The notes beneath the pieces are model-generated. The model was not told the DNA's origin and ran no database searches. It saw nothing but the letters and a program-made list of their open reading frames with translations. A DNA stretch of 64,000 nucleotides, from contig OX326960.1 of assembly GCA_946800325.1 (NCBI GenBank), forward strand, positions 49,347,355-49,411,354, given 5' to 3'. The DNA is from Luzula sylvatica (Eukaryota; Streptophyta; Magnoliopsida; Poales; Juncaceae). Shown here piece after piece: positions 10,849-25,384 of the stretch (its first letter is position 1; every line of letters starts with the position of its first letter). The position numbers and the translations under genes were made by a program.

Positions 10849-11921
10849 GAGTTTGTTTTCTCTGTTACTTTAAAGTAAAGCTTTCTATGAAACCTGTGAC
10901 GTGGCATCTTAATAACCACTCACCATGATAAAGTCCATTCAAAGAAATAAAAAGCAACAGAGGTGGCCGAACGTAAGAATAAACCGTAAAAATTGCACGA
11001 AACAAAAAATGGTTATTTTCGTATCTAAATATTTGTAAGATTAGGAAATTTAATACAAACAACATTTATGATCTAATTTTGAATTAACATATATTATTTT
11101 CAGATATTTAAAAAAAATACCCTACTAAATAGATAATATATATTATTATAATCTGCGAAATTATAAATATTTATAACACTTTATACGAAAAAAGTAATTA
11201 GACGATATACAAAGTTATTTATTGATAAAAAATTATAAAACTGAGAGCATACTATAGTATTAATTGATTATTTTTTATTTGAAAAATTGAACAAAATATT
11301 AATGATTTATTTTATTTTCTTTCACGAAATAATATAATTTTATTTTATCTTTAATCAATTTAAGCAAATAATAGTTTTAAGCAAATAATCATGGTAATAT
11401 GAGAATTTTAAAAGAAAACTTGATATAAAACTAGTTTAAATATTTCATAATTTTTTTTAATATTAAGTTAAATATTTAATTATTTTCTAACATGTTATAT
11501 TATATATATTTGACAAAATATAATTAAAGTTCATTATTATCGAAATATTGTGGTTATGTTACATATTGAGTGTTTGTCATATTCAATTTCTATTATGTAT
11601 ATGTATCATCATTTTTATTCAATTTTAAATTTGTTATTTTATTTTCTAAATATACATATATTTTATTTTACATACATGTATATCATTATCTTTACATTAA
11701 ACTTTTAAAGTAAATATATATTTTGTTTAAATTTATTTAGTAACAATGTATCAAATGATAAATATAAAGGACTTGTGTGAGAAACATACCTCAGTTAACA
11801 ACACATATGCATTCCGTTATTTTTTTTGCTTGTGGGGCTCAAACAGTGAGCCAATGAAATTATGCCACGAAGACGGCTTCACATGAGGTTTTCTTTGAAA
11901 GGCAACAAAACAAATGCACTC
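10849..11921. mobile_element. hAT-type non-autonomous element in the pseudogene
   Basis: A 1073-bp AT-rich insert begins GAGTTTGTTTTCTCTG and ends CAACAAAACAAATGCACTC, an imperfect inverted repeat. Perfect 8-bp direct repeats CCAAAACG flank it (10841-10848 and 11922-11929). The intact copy at about 2428-2436 shows the unoccupied site, reading CCTCCAAAACGTAG. No long coding frame is present. The 8-bp duplication suggests the hAT superfamily. Confidence 0.8.
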
Positions 11922-12007
11922 CCAAAACGTAGAATATCATGGATACCCCTCAAAAAAGATTATAAAATAGACAGGACGGACATAAATGATATTTCTTATG
12001 TTCTATA

Positions 12008-12027
12008 GGGGGGGGGGGGGGGGGGGG
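12008..12027 (+). repeat. Run of 20 G followed by TGTGGGGG
   Basis: A 20-base G homopolymer followed by a further G5. The corresponding place in copy 1 (near 2532-2536) has only four G, so the run expanded after the duplication or is an assembly error. Confidence 0.8.
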
Positions 12028-13169
12028 TGTGGGGGTATACATGATATTTCTTATGTTTTATAAGTGTACCTATGATATTTTTTCATTTTATAAGGTATAT
12101 GTGATATTTTGATATTTAACAGGGATATATATCGAATTGCCCCAAAAACTACTTTGTACGAATCTCGAGACAAAAAGTTTACCTCGCTGGAAGTTTATCT
12201 GGAATTAAAACGGGTCTGAGCGGGTCCTCGTCAGAGAGACTGTTACAATTGCTATGAATCCAAGGATATATCGTTCATTCATTTGCCTCTCTTGTACTAA
12301 TAAAAAATAAAAAAATATATATTTACTAAGACAATAATTATTATTATTATATTTATGGCAAATTAGAAGAATAAGAAAGGATCATACTGGTTGAGAATAA
12401 AACTGGAGCAAATCATCATGTAATACGAGAACTCATTTCCCTTGCTTTCAAATACTGAGGAATAATAAAGAAAAATAAAAAGAGAGAATTACTAAATAAT
12501 TCAAAATTTATATTTATATTTTTCTTTTTTTGCGTACCAAGAGAGGAAATTTCGAGAGCGAGTGTGCCTAAACCTGCACCAGGGACTAAGCAACAAGGGG
12601 GCAGTAAAAAAACAAAAACTTTTAGAGGGCGTAAATTGTAAAATTGCATATTAAGAAACTTGAAGTAACGTGGGATGATGTGGCACCTTTGTGTGCTTCG
12701 GTTTGGAAAAAGACGATTAAGCTCTTCGAAAATTGGTTTATAATACTCATCACATTCTTTTTGTCTCTTTATTAAAACAAATTTAACAATAATTAATTTA
12801 TTTATTATTAGGTACTTAAATATCAATGTATCTAATTTGGAAATAATTATAATAATAATTAATATCTCTGGAGTCTCACAATGTTCCTTACGATACATCT
12901 AAACTGAAATGTGTTGTGAGAAACTTTTTTTCATGAAAACCACTATTTCATTAAAGTAATGTTAATAAGTCGGTACAATGTAATTTGATGATAACAATAA
13001 GCACAGATTCATTTTCTAACAATACTAAATTTTGGCCGATATTTTTCATCTTCAACTTTACTAACAATAGTACCTTGATGCTAAAACAGGTACTGATTTC
13101 GTTATCCTAGTTGTAAATTTTCTAAAATGAGTATAATAATTGTCTCTTCCCTTCTTCCTCCACGCTACT

Positions 13170-13176
13170 TATATAT
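13170..13176 (+). promoter_or_regulatory. TATA box of the nested gene, copy 2
   Basis: TATATAT in a context identical to copy 1 (CGCTACT before, CCCTTGATATC after), followed by a CT/CA tract ending just before the start codon. The upstream 200 bases are also well conserved with copy 1. Confidence 0.45.
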
Positions 13177-13282
13177 CCCTTGATATCTTAATCCAAACTG
13201 CACCTCATTGCTCTCTCTCTCTCTGTCTCTCTCCTTCTCATTCTACTCTCTCTCTCTCACACACACACAAATTATTCAAAAA

Positions 13283-13789
13283 ATGTTTAGGCGAGTTTTT
13301 CAACGCTTCCTCACCCATGTCTGCTTTATTCCAAGAAACCGGGTTCAGGAACCCGAACCCGATAATGAGGACGATAATGGCACATTTGCCCTCTACTTAG
13401 AATACCTAGCACGAGGGCCACGCAGAAGGTTTAGGCCTGCTGTGGAAGACATCATAGAGGATCCCGAGGCCGAAGCCCAGGCCTTGGCGGACGAGGCCGC
13501 CGATCTGGCGCTGGCCCAAGCGCACGCCTTGGCTGCTGAGGTGGCAATGGCCGAAGCCCGGGCCTTGGATGACGGGGCTTCTCACCTGGCGGTCGACCAA
13601 GCGCAGGCCGTGGCTGACGAAGCTGCTGAGCTGGCGTTGCCAGCTCAGCGACCTAAACGCAGAAGCTGGGTCAAGAGGACCATGAACAAGCTTCTCCTCT
13701 GCGGAGCCATCCAAGAGAATGCGGGGCAGAACAGATTAGCCCCGAAAGCCAAACGATTTGACAGCATTAGGGTTGTGATTCGAAAGTAG
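13283..13789 (+). CDS. Unrecognised 168-residue nested gene, copy 2, inside the pseudogene
   Basis: Paralogue of the gene at 4555, same length and same position in the host intron, still fully open although the host is dead. Aligned by eye, ten codons differ in amino acid and about five differ silently. A pair of compensating six-base changes in the acidic segment (EPEPDNEDD against EPDNEEEDD) keeps both frame and length. Replacements cluster in the alanine-rich middle; the basic C-terminal 48 residues are identical except for the last one (Lys for Asn). The start is the ATG after the dinucleotide tract, as in copy 1. The ratio of changes does not by itself prove strong purifying selection. 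Function unknown; gene conversion with copy 1 is possible because the 3' half and 3' flank are nearly identical. Confidence 0.55.
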   Translation: MFRRVFQRFLTHVCFIPRNRVQEPEPDNEDDNGTFALYLEYLARGPRRRFRPAVEDIIEDPEAEAQALADEAADLALAQAHALAAEVAMAEARALDDGASHLAVDQAQAVADEAAELALPAQRPKRRSWVKRTMNKLLLCGAIQENAGQNRLAPKAKRFDSIRVVIRK

Positions 13790-13951
13790 CGATTCGTCCA
13801 ATGCTTTCATCGTAGTTGCGATTTTGTCTTTTATATGCGTTGCTTGATGTAATTTTTTTTAATTTAAGTTAACAGGGTCTCTGGATTTGAGATAATGTTA
13901 TGTATATTTTCAGTTTGTAAATTGTGTATATGAGATTTTTTTTAAATATTC

Positions 13952-13957
13952 AATAAA
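13952..13957 (+). terminator. Polyadenylation signal AATAAA of the nested gene, copy 2
   Basis: Same signal and spacing as in copy 1, within a 3' flank that is almost identical between the copies. Confidence 0.4.
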
Positions 13958-15162
13958 GATATAAAAAAAAAAAAATTCCCTTAAATTATTTATTTTTTAA
14001 ATGAAATATTGTGGATTTGAATTTAATACCTTGTCAACATCCAGAAGAGGTGCATTAGAATGCAAATCAGGCCCCATAAAGTTATAGAAAGAAGTTTCCT
14101 AATCAGGCATGCGAAAAACAATTTAGAATAAACATATAGATATAAAAATAGTGTACATTATAAACTTACATGTCCATGAGAACAAGAACTTGAGCAAGCT
14201 TTAGCAACTTCAGAATTATCATTTCCATTAGATTTTGGGATTGAAGACTTAAAAGAACTCTCCCCTTCAATTTCCTGCTTTGTCATATAAAAAAGCTCAA
14301 AATAATTCACATAATACACCCTAAATGAACTAAAAAACAAATTAAACGGAAAAGACCTCTTTATCGATCCTTTTTATCAGCAAAATTAGAAATATCTGAG
14401 TGATAATGTTCATGTGCATCCTCTCTATTTTCGTCCTCGTTGGCATCCATATCTTGACCCATTTCAAAAACAAGGCACAAATGCCTAAATAATTATATTG
14501 TATCGAATTAGGGCATAAAATTGCTAAGAACATAAATTTCAGGTGATTCAAATTGGAAACAAATATGGATATGTATACACGAAGCATGCTCATTATGAAA
14601 GATGTATTCCTCGATATACACCTGAAAGTTAGGAAATATATAAGAAAAATTGAAATACTACAGGGTAGCAAATATTTTTTTGCTTTGATTTAGTGGAAAA
14701 CAATAGAAACAAAATTTCATACAATCTAATTTGTTGGAACTTTAAGGGAAGATGAGAGAGGAGTTGCTCCACAGTAAAAATTTCCACGAGTTTCATAAAT
14801 CTCAATGAAAGAATGAAATTACTCTAAAATTCATTAATAATCGCTTGTGTAAATACGAAAATTATGAAATTTATAACCTTACGAGCTGGTGGAAGCTTGT
14901 TGAACGATCTCTCATATCTTCTCACATCCCTCTCAGCTACAATCGGATAATTTAAAGTGTGGCTCAATTCAATTGTTACTTTTTCGCCAAGAGTATTCCA
15001 TTTGAAACATTGGAGAATAAGAGAAAGAGAGATTATAGTAGTAGATACTTGAGAAAGGCACTGATGAGTGATGACGATGCGTCCAATTGACTGTATTTCT
15101 AGTTCTTCTTCCTCCTTGCTATATCGTCTGACTCTGTTTCCACTAATTTCTGTCTCCGCCAT

Positions 15163-15599
15163 TTCCCTGTCCAATACTTGCTCTCAGACTGGAGAGAGAT
15201 GCAAAGTAGCATGAGTTGGAGAAAGAGGGAAAGTGGAGAGTTCTTTCAACGGAGAAGAAAGAGTTGGGTAGAACAACAGACCCACCGTTTAATTCTCAGA
15301 ACCGAGAATTGAAATCAAAGTTTTTACTCAAATTCATGATATGAAATAACGGATATTGCCGAATCCTGGAAAATGAAATCCCGTCCCGATGTCTGTCGTT
15401 GTCTTTCCAACGAAGAGAAAGAAAACTACCGACCCAGTAATTACTGTGTTGCGGTGAGTTCACAGCACCGTCGCCTCTTAAACCCTAACCCCTCCGTTCC
15501 TCCTCCCAAATCCCCCAGTCCATCTACACAAATTGACAAGCCTTAACCCCATTCGAAGTTCTAACAATAACCATTAACCCTAATATCTCTCCGGTTTCC
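15163..15599. promoter_or_regulatory. Divergent spacer with telo-box upstream of the coiled-coil gene
   Basis: This 437-base spacer separates the dead methyltransferase start from the next gene. It contains AAACCCTAA at 15480-15488 (the plant telo-box, common in promoters of genes active in dividing cells) and a pyrimidine-rich stretch just before the ATG at 15600. It resembles a normal plant promoter and leader for the plus-strand gene. Confidence 0.5.
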
Positions 15600-18500
15600 A
15601 TGGCGGCTGACGTGTCAATCGCGTCTGGTTCCTCCGATTCGTGCTGCGCCGAGGTATTTTTCTTTTTCTCGTTTATAGACATTGATTTTTTTGATAAATT
15701 GGATTGTTTGAGCTTAAATTGATTGTTAATTGTTGTAATGTTATTTTCTGATGTTTATCAGCTTAAAGAAAAGTATCATAAGATGGAGAAGAAGAGAAAT
15801 GCTCTGAAGGAAGCTGTGAATTTATTGGAGCTTCAAATAAATAAGATTGTGAATGAAAAAGTAAATCTCAAAAAAGGTATATCTATTTTCTCTATTAATT
15901 TTTTTTTATTGATTAGATTAGAGGTTTTTTGATCTTATGCTGATAATTTTGCATTGTTTTTATGTAATGAACAGCGTTTAAAGAGGAGAAAAGGCGAGGT
16001 GACTTAGAGAGAGAAGCAAAAGATAAGGAGATAACTCTTAGAAAAACCCTAGAAAATGAATTGCGTGAATTGAAGGCACAACTATCTTCTCTCTCTGAAG
16101 AAACTAAAACTCTAAACCCATGTGAAAAAACTGGAGAAGAAATTGAGAGGCTCGAAAGGCTCTTAGAGGACGAGAAAAGAACAAGCCTTTCTGAGAAAAA
16201 GAAGGCAATGGAAGTATGGAATTTATTAGAATTGGAAAAAAGTAAGGTTGAAGAAGAGAGAAGGCTTTTGGGTGTAGAGAGAGGAAGGTCCAATGAATTT
16301 AGGGATGCATTTGAAGGGCTGAAAGGCGATTTTGAAGGAGTGAAGGATCAATTTGAAAAGGCGTTGGAAGAAGAGAAACAAAAGACGAGTAGAGAAAAGA
16401 GAAGAGCTGATACTGAGAAAGTGAAATTTGAGGAACAAAAGAAAGTTTTAGAGAGAGAAAAGAAAAGTGCAATGGAAGAGAAAAAACGAGCAGATATTTT
16501 GTTGAAACAATTACAAGAGGAGAGAGAAAGAAACAAAGGGTTGCAAGCCCAGCTTTCATCTCAAAATACCCAAAAGGAGAAAATTCAAATAGATAATTTA
16601 TTGAAACAATTACAAGAGGAGAGAGAGAGAAACAAGGGATTGCAAGCCAAGCTTTCATCTCAAAATACCCAAAAGGAGAAGATTCAAATAGATAATTTAT
16701 TGAAACAATTAAAAGAGGAGAGAGAGAGAAACAAAGGATTGCAAGCCAAGCTTCCATCTCAAAATACCCTAAACCCTAAAATGCAAATAGATAACTTATC
16801 GAAAAAACTAGAAGAGGAGCGAGGAAGAAACAAAAGTTTACAGACCAAAATCGCATCTTTTACTTCCCAAAATGATACAAAGAAAAAACTCGACAATGAG
16901 AGAGAAAAGAACAAAAAATTAAAATCCAAAATCGAGGCTTTGACTTCTATCCAGACAGGAGCCAGTGGCATTTCTGTAAATAATGGAAATCTCGAGGTCA
17001 AGATACTAAAAGAGAAACTGAAATTCAGAAAAGAGCAATTGAAACACGTTAAGAGTATTAATAAGTTGGAGAAAGCGAAAAATAATTTGATCAAGCAACA
17101 TTTTGATCTCCTTAAACAAGATTTCATGCAATTAATTAACCGATTTAAACTTATCGATATTCATCTCGGCATTGAAGATACCAATCACTCAGCCAAGGTA
17201 TGTTCTAAAAATCTAAAATATCATATTTATCCTTCCAAAGATAAAAAAAAATCATATTTACCCTTTCAAAAATCTAAAATATGATATTTTATATTTTGTA
17301 GGCCTTAAAGGGTAAATATGATATTTTTATTTTGTAAGGGTAAATATCATTTACCCTTAATTATTTTACTAGGTTTATTTTACATTTTTTGCTGAGAATT
17401 ATTATTTTTTCTTAATTTCAGGCGAGGCCAGTGATTGGACTGGACTCTCCAGTTGAGGGAGAAAGGAGGAAGACCCAGTCGATACCAGCCTCAGGTACCA
17501 GTTCTGAGTCAATACGAACAAAAGGACAAAAAACTAAAAAATATTTTACTGATAAAAAGCTCCTCCTGGGCCCACAGGAAAGAGAAAGAGATTCTTCTGT
17601 CTCCTCCCCTGTTTTGCAAATTCATAAAATCTCAGCGACCTCTTTGCATAATTCCATTGACCCTTTAAAAACCAGCCGTAAAAGGAAGAGAAAGGAAACC
17701 AAATTGGATCCCCCGATAAAGGAGAAAATTCAGAATTCAGAATTTGTGGAATTCGAAAAAAGGGTTCGAAATGGTGGGGTTTTGAAACTGCTCGAATTCA
17801 AAAATGAAGAACTAGAGAGAAGGTTTAGAGATGCAATGGAGAGACCTCTTTCGCCGAATATTCCCCAAATTGTCCCTGGTAAAATTGTTAAGGAGCCAAT
17901 TAAAGAGAACTGGGATTGTATTCTGGTTCGTGATTTGGTCGAAAATGAGAAGAATTTATTTCCCAATTTGGATACGTTTGAATTGGAAATTGGTTCGAAT
18001 TTGACTAAATGTATGCCCCCTCCTGAAGATAAGGGTAATTGCGAAAATGTCGAGGGTATAAATGAAAAAGAGGATATTTTCGAAGGTCATGCTGAGAAGT
18101 TCTCTATTCTCGACTATTTGGTTGTATTCTCGACATTAAAAGATGATAGCTTGGAAAGAGTAAAAAATCTCTGGAAAAATATGAATTTTTATCACACGAA
18201 CCATTCTAGGGTTTTAGAAGTTGCATCGAAATCTGAACTTATACCTGAGTAAGTTTTTATTTTTTAATTATTTCTGATTTTAGTAATTTTTAAAATCAAA
18301 AATTTTAATTCAAATATTGATCCATATTTTCAATTGCTTTTTTTGCAGTGAAAGAGCGTGTATTATCTACTCATTATTAGCATGTAATATATCTCAGAAA
18401 ATATTACAAAATTCAAATTTGGATTTTGCTTCAAATATTGGTTCCTTCAGAGACGAGATTTTTGCAGGTATGCCCTCCAGTTATTTTATAATTTGGTTCA

Positions 18501-19763
18501 TTTTTTTCTTGTTTTAATTTACTTTTGGCTAATTATATATTTTTTTGTCTTGTGGTGATCTCAGAAGGATTACTAAAATTACTCGCAGAGAGTAAAACCC
18601 TAGAAAAAATCATATTATTAATGGAGGAATTTATGATTCACAAACAAGTCCTCGTGTACAAAAATGGCGATTTTTGCACTGGAGCCCCTACAAAAGATCA
18701 AATCATTTCAAATTGCATCCTATTGGCTTCGATTTGTGTTAAAATAAACCGATTCGACATTATTCTCGCTGCGGCTTATAAAATTCTTCTGGAGGGCAAA
18801 AACGATATTTCACAATCTTTGCTTTCAGTTCATGTTTTTACGTACATATGTGGAGAGAGGTTGTTTTCTACCGATCAAAAGAGATTTCTCTCACGAGCGG
18901 TGCAATGGGTGGTACTGAGATTGGAGAAATCTGGTACGGATAAGAAATTAGGGTTCTTGCCGTGTGAGAAATGTCCTTTTGAAATTGAGGAGAGTAATTG
19001 GGAGGGTTTTGTGGATTCATTATTGGATGAGGTGAAGATTTGCTGTTCGACAAAAAACCCTAACCCTAATTTTACATGTAGTGAAGAGTGTAATATATAT
19101 AAAGCTGAGAGAAATAGTTTGTGTTGTTTCGTGGAGATTATTTCTTTGATCGAGCTGGTTGCCAAGTACATGGTAAGTACACATTTTAAAAATTGCAAAA
19201 TAGCCCCTCCTGTATTATGAATTTGCAAAATAACCCTCCTTTTTGTTATTTTTATAGGACTGGAAGGATGTTTATAAGAAAGTTTTGGTACCGCTTTTGA
19301 AAATATCGGAATCATCTATGAATGAAGAGTTCTCGGCTTCTCTTTTGGTCTTAATTGGCCAGTTGGCGAGGTAATTATTTATTATATTAATTTACTTGTA
19401 GGGTTTAGGGTTTAGGTTTTTTTATTTCTTTATTGAAATATCTAATCTAATTCCTTTTCATTTATCAGGTTTGGAGTGGGTAATGGTGGTTTCAAGCAAT
19501 TACAAGTTTCAGAATTGAGAGAAGAGTTGTCGAAATTCATCAAAATAGAGACAAAAACTGGTGGGCTTCCTCTCCAGTTCGCCTCTGTGGGTGTGTTGCT
19601 AACTCTCATTCCATTCGAGTTTACCGAGGTTGTAACTGGAGAGGATGGATCTTTATCAAATCCAGGTGAATTTGATTGCGTAGTTGGTCAAATAAAGAGG
19701 TGGTTTTCTCAATTAAATGAGGAACAAAGGGCTACGTCTCAGAGTCTTTTTATGAAATTTTGA
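15600..19763 (+). CDS. Long coiled-coil protein, probably MEE22-like (maternal effect embryo arrest 22)
   Basis: Eight exons join in frame to 1117 residues: 15600-15653, 15762-15876, 15975-17197, 17422-18248, 18349-18467, 18565-19172, 19258-19370 and 19469-19763. The start ATG is followed by a short serine-rich leader ending CCAE, then LKEKYHKMEKKRNALKEAV, a layout I recall from plant MEE22 proteins. Residues about 20-460 form an extended coiled coil rich in Glu and Lys, including four tandem 33-residue repeats. A charged linker with KKSR/KRKRK-type basic patches follows. The C-terminal third (from about residue 740) is globular and helical, with the blocks LLASICVKINRFDIIL, VHVFTYICGERLF and SLCCFVEIISLIELVAKY. 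MEE22 is needed for embryo development in Arabidopsis; its biochemical role is poorly known. The coiled coil and gene model are seen directly; the family name is from memory and less certain. Confidence 0.7.
16502..16897 (+). repeat. Four in-frame 99-bp repeats inside the coiled-coil exon
   Basis: The motif LLKQLQEERERNKGLQAKL recurs with a period of exactly 99 bases (phases at 16502, 16601, 16700 and 16799), each unit coding 33 residues that end in SSQNTQKEKIQ-type sequence. The first three units are nearly identical and the fourth has diverged. This is an internal tandem duplication that lengthens the coiled coil without shifting frame. Confidence 0.9.
17205..17400. repeat. Intron 3 with GGGTAAATATGATATTT repeat units
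   Basis: Degenerate units in both orientations (ATCATATTTACCCTT to the left, AGGGTAAATATGATATTT to the right), related to the foldback family in other introns of this window. Confidence 0.5.
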
Positions 19764-20606
19764 GGAAAATATTTTTTGATTTTTTTTCAGATTGTCTTTT
19801 TTTTTTCCTTTTGATAAAGTGTTTAGCAAGAGTTGTTTTGTTTCTTTTCTATCTTCACTTTTTTTTGTCTTGAAGGTGGTAATGGATAATGCATTTTTCT
19901 TTTATATATCATTTCTCATTGGAGATAAAAATTGTTAATTTTGTAGTTTTTATTTAATTTTATTTCATTTTTAAGAAAGAGTCGTTATTGGTATATAGTT
20001 TTCTTATTCTTAATAGTCATAATTTCATGCCTTTGAATATGTGATATATACCTCACAAAAAGTGAAAATATCTTGCATCTCTATAACAAACTACTACTCA
20101 AATGGGTTTCTCTTTTCGATTTTCTTCCCATCTCGGCGGTTCCTCTCTCTTTACAGAATTACTATAAAGTACACCTTTACTTCAAAGTTGAAACATTTAT
20201 ATTTGGTGACCAGACTAAACAATTAACCAGTTTTTCTTATTTCTTGATACATGCGATAATATTTGGAGCCTCCAACCTGGTTCAAAACGGCCAACAAAAT
20301 AATTGCTACGAAATCACAAAAAGAAAATGCAAAAACAATATACTTTAACGACTACAATTTAATTTCAATCCAACAAAGAACTCAAAAATATACAACAAAC
20401 AAATTTAACTCCGCAAACATCTGGAGCAAAAAAACACAATTAGGTGTATTATTTACAAAACTTTAGGGGACGGAGGAAATAACGGATACAAACAAAATTA
20501 ATTAAGAAGGCTAAATATATAACCCTTTTTCTTCTATTTTTCTCGCTTTATTATCTTTTCTATGATGGCAAAAGGAACTTTTTCAAGAAACCCCCTGAAT
20601 ATTTCT
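19764..20606. other. Spacer between convergent genes
   Basis: The stretch holds the 3' untranslated regions of the coiled-coil gene (left) and the kinase gene (right). It is T-rich on the left and A-rich on the right, with no recognisable gene between them. Confidence 0.6.
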
Positions 20607-23957
<3,351 letters not shown>

Positions 23958-24880
23958 CCTGTTATTTTTTTTCACAACGAAAGAAAGAGTATGTAAGAAA
24001 TATGGAAAGTATAGGGTGTGAATGGTAAATTAATGGCAAGCTAAAAAGGGGGCGAATAAATGCAGTATGGACAAAGAAGTATATTAACGAAACGACTACG
24101 TAAATAACAGATAAACGAATATCTGTTAATTTAGCTGATTAAAAGAAAAATTGGAAGGTAATTATACTGTATCGTGTATTGAGATGCTTGACCAATGACC
24201 TATAGTGAAAGAAGAATTAATAATGCTAGAGATTCTAGTATTGCCTAAAAATATATTATACTAGGTCAAATTAATGAATCAAAGGTGAAGAAGAAACTAA
24301 ACCCTAATACCCTAAAAACATACAACAAAATTCCATGAAAAGTACAAATTCACTACAATCTTAAGCTATATTGAACTAAAACAGTGGTACGTAGAGTACA
24401 TATATCATAGATATAATCAAAAATGTGTAAAATTACTTAAACCCCGCAAAAGGAAGTAAAAAAACTCAGTGAAAAACTCAAATAATCACCAAAACGAAAA
24501 AGATACTCCAATCAAGCACAACAACAACTCAAAAATACAAGAATTCCACTTCAGACTTACTTATACTACTGATTTTCACTAAAACCTTCAAATAAAATGG
24601 ATCTAGCTCATATCCATGCCAAATCTGACCTTAAAAACAGCTCGATGGGACAGACAAAGAAGCAATACCTCGATCTTACAAAGTTGAATTTGTAAGCAGA
24701 TTATTCCAGATCTGAATTTTTGCCTAAATTTTGATCGCTTTGTGTGTTGGTTGAGTTTGAGCTTTCGGATTAATCCTAGACGTCGCTTTGACTCTTGAGA
24801 AGCTTCGCCTTTCGAGCGTTTCTCTCTTCCCTTTTCTCCACTTTCCTTTCTAATCTATACCCGTGGAGGCCACTCCCGTG
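23958..24880 (-). promoter_or_regulatory. Leader region of the NDR kinase gene with a probable 5' UTR intron
   Basis: On the minus strand a leader exon probably ends with GATCGAG and a GTATTG donor near 24672, and the acceptor ATAACAG lies directly before the ATG. The distal part (24700-24860) is pyrimidine-rich on the minus strand, as expected near a plant transcription start. The intron and start site are inferred from consensus only. Confidence 0.45.
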
Positions 24881-25384
24881 TAACTATCTATGGTGCGGGT
24901 TGTGTTCAACAAATTATTACTTATAATTTATTTATTTTGCTCAAAGGCCCGTAGGCCGTAGGCAATATATATACAGAAAATCATTATTACATATAGTTGA
25001 CGTAGAACTTAATAGCGACAAAATAATAAAACGGACACTCCAAAAGAGGACATATAGGCTGAATAATTGCATAACACGAAATGCATTATTTTGTCGGTGG
25101 TGGAAGAAAGTCCACCACCGCTTTCGATTTTTTTTTTGGTGATGATTCGATATGGATACCCGATAATTTTTGAATGAGATCTTTCGGAGAGTGGTGCGTT
25201 CGTCATTATCTTTGCGTGGATTTGATAAGATGTCGCACTCGCTACCTGTGGTGACCAGAGTATAACGGGATTAGTAATCGCAACAAAGTCAGGGCCAAAT
25301 TAGAAAAACAGGATTTTAAATCAATCGATTGAAGTCGAGGCCAAAACTTCCTTGCTGATTTTGGATTGGAATCGATGAGAATGA
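24881..25384. other. Intergenic stretch upstream of the kinase gene
   Basis: No supported gene. It contains a perfect short palindrome-like run AAGTCCACCACCGCTTTCG near 25107 that mirrors GTCGGTGGTGG to its left, probably repeat-derived. Confidence 0.4.

Larger units (their letters stand above)
7896..15162 (-). pseudogene. Carnosine N-methyltransferase-like pseudogene, truncated copy 2
   Basis: This is a direct tandem copy of the 1338-6488 gene with the same exon order, and it is broken in many places. Exon 1 (from ATG at 15162) carries 10 extra bases near 15064-15078, apparently a local duplication of an ATCACTC-type word, which shifts the frame to a stop in exon 2. Exon 5 has one extra base near 14466-14476 that brings TGA into frame. 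Exon 8 lacks 7 bases near 12870 and its donor GT has become AT. Exon 12 has TGG changed to TGA at 12275-12277. Exons 14 and 15 each lack one base (near 10570 and 7914). Exons 16-18 are absent. Two transposons, at 8082 and 10849, sit in its introns. The SAM loop and other blocks are still readable, so the decay is recent. Confidence 0.9.

Noticed and set aside
15480..15488. Telomeric repeat AAACCCTAA as a sign of telomere sequence
   Set aside because: It is a single copy in promoter position, which is a telo-box; no array exists.
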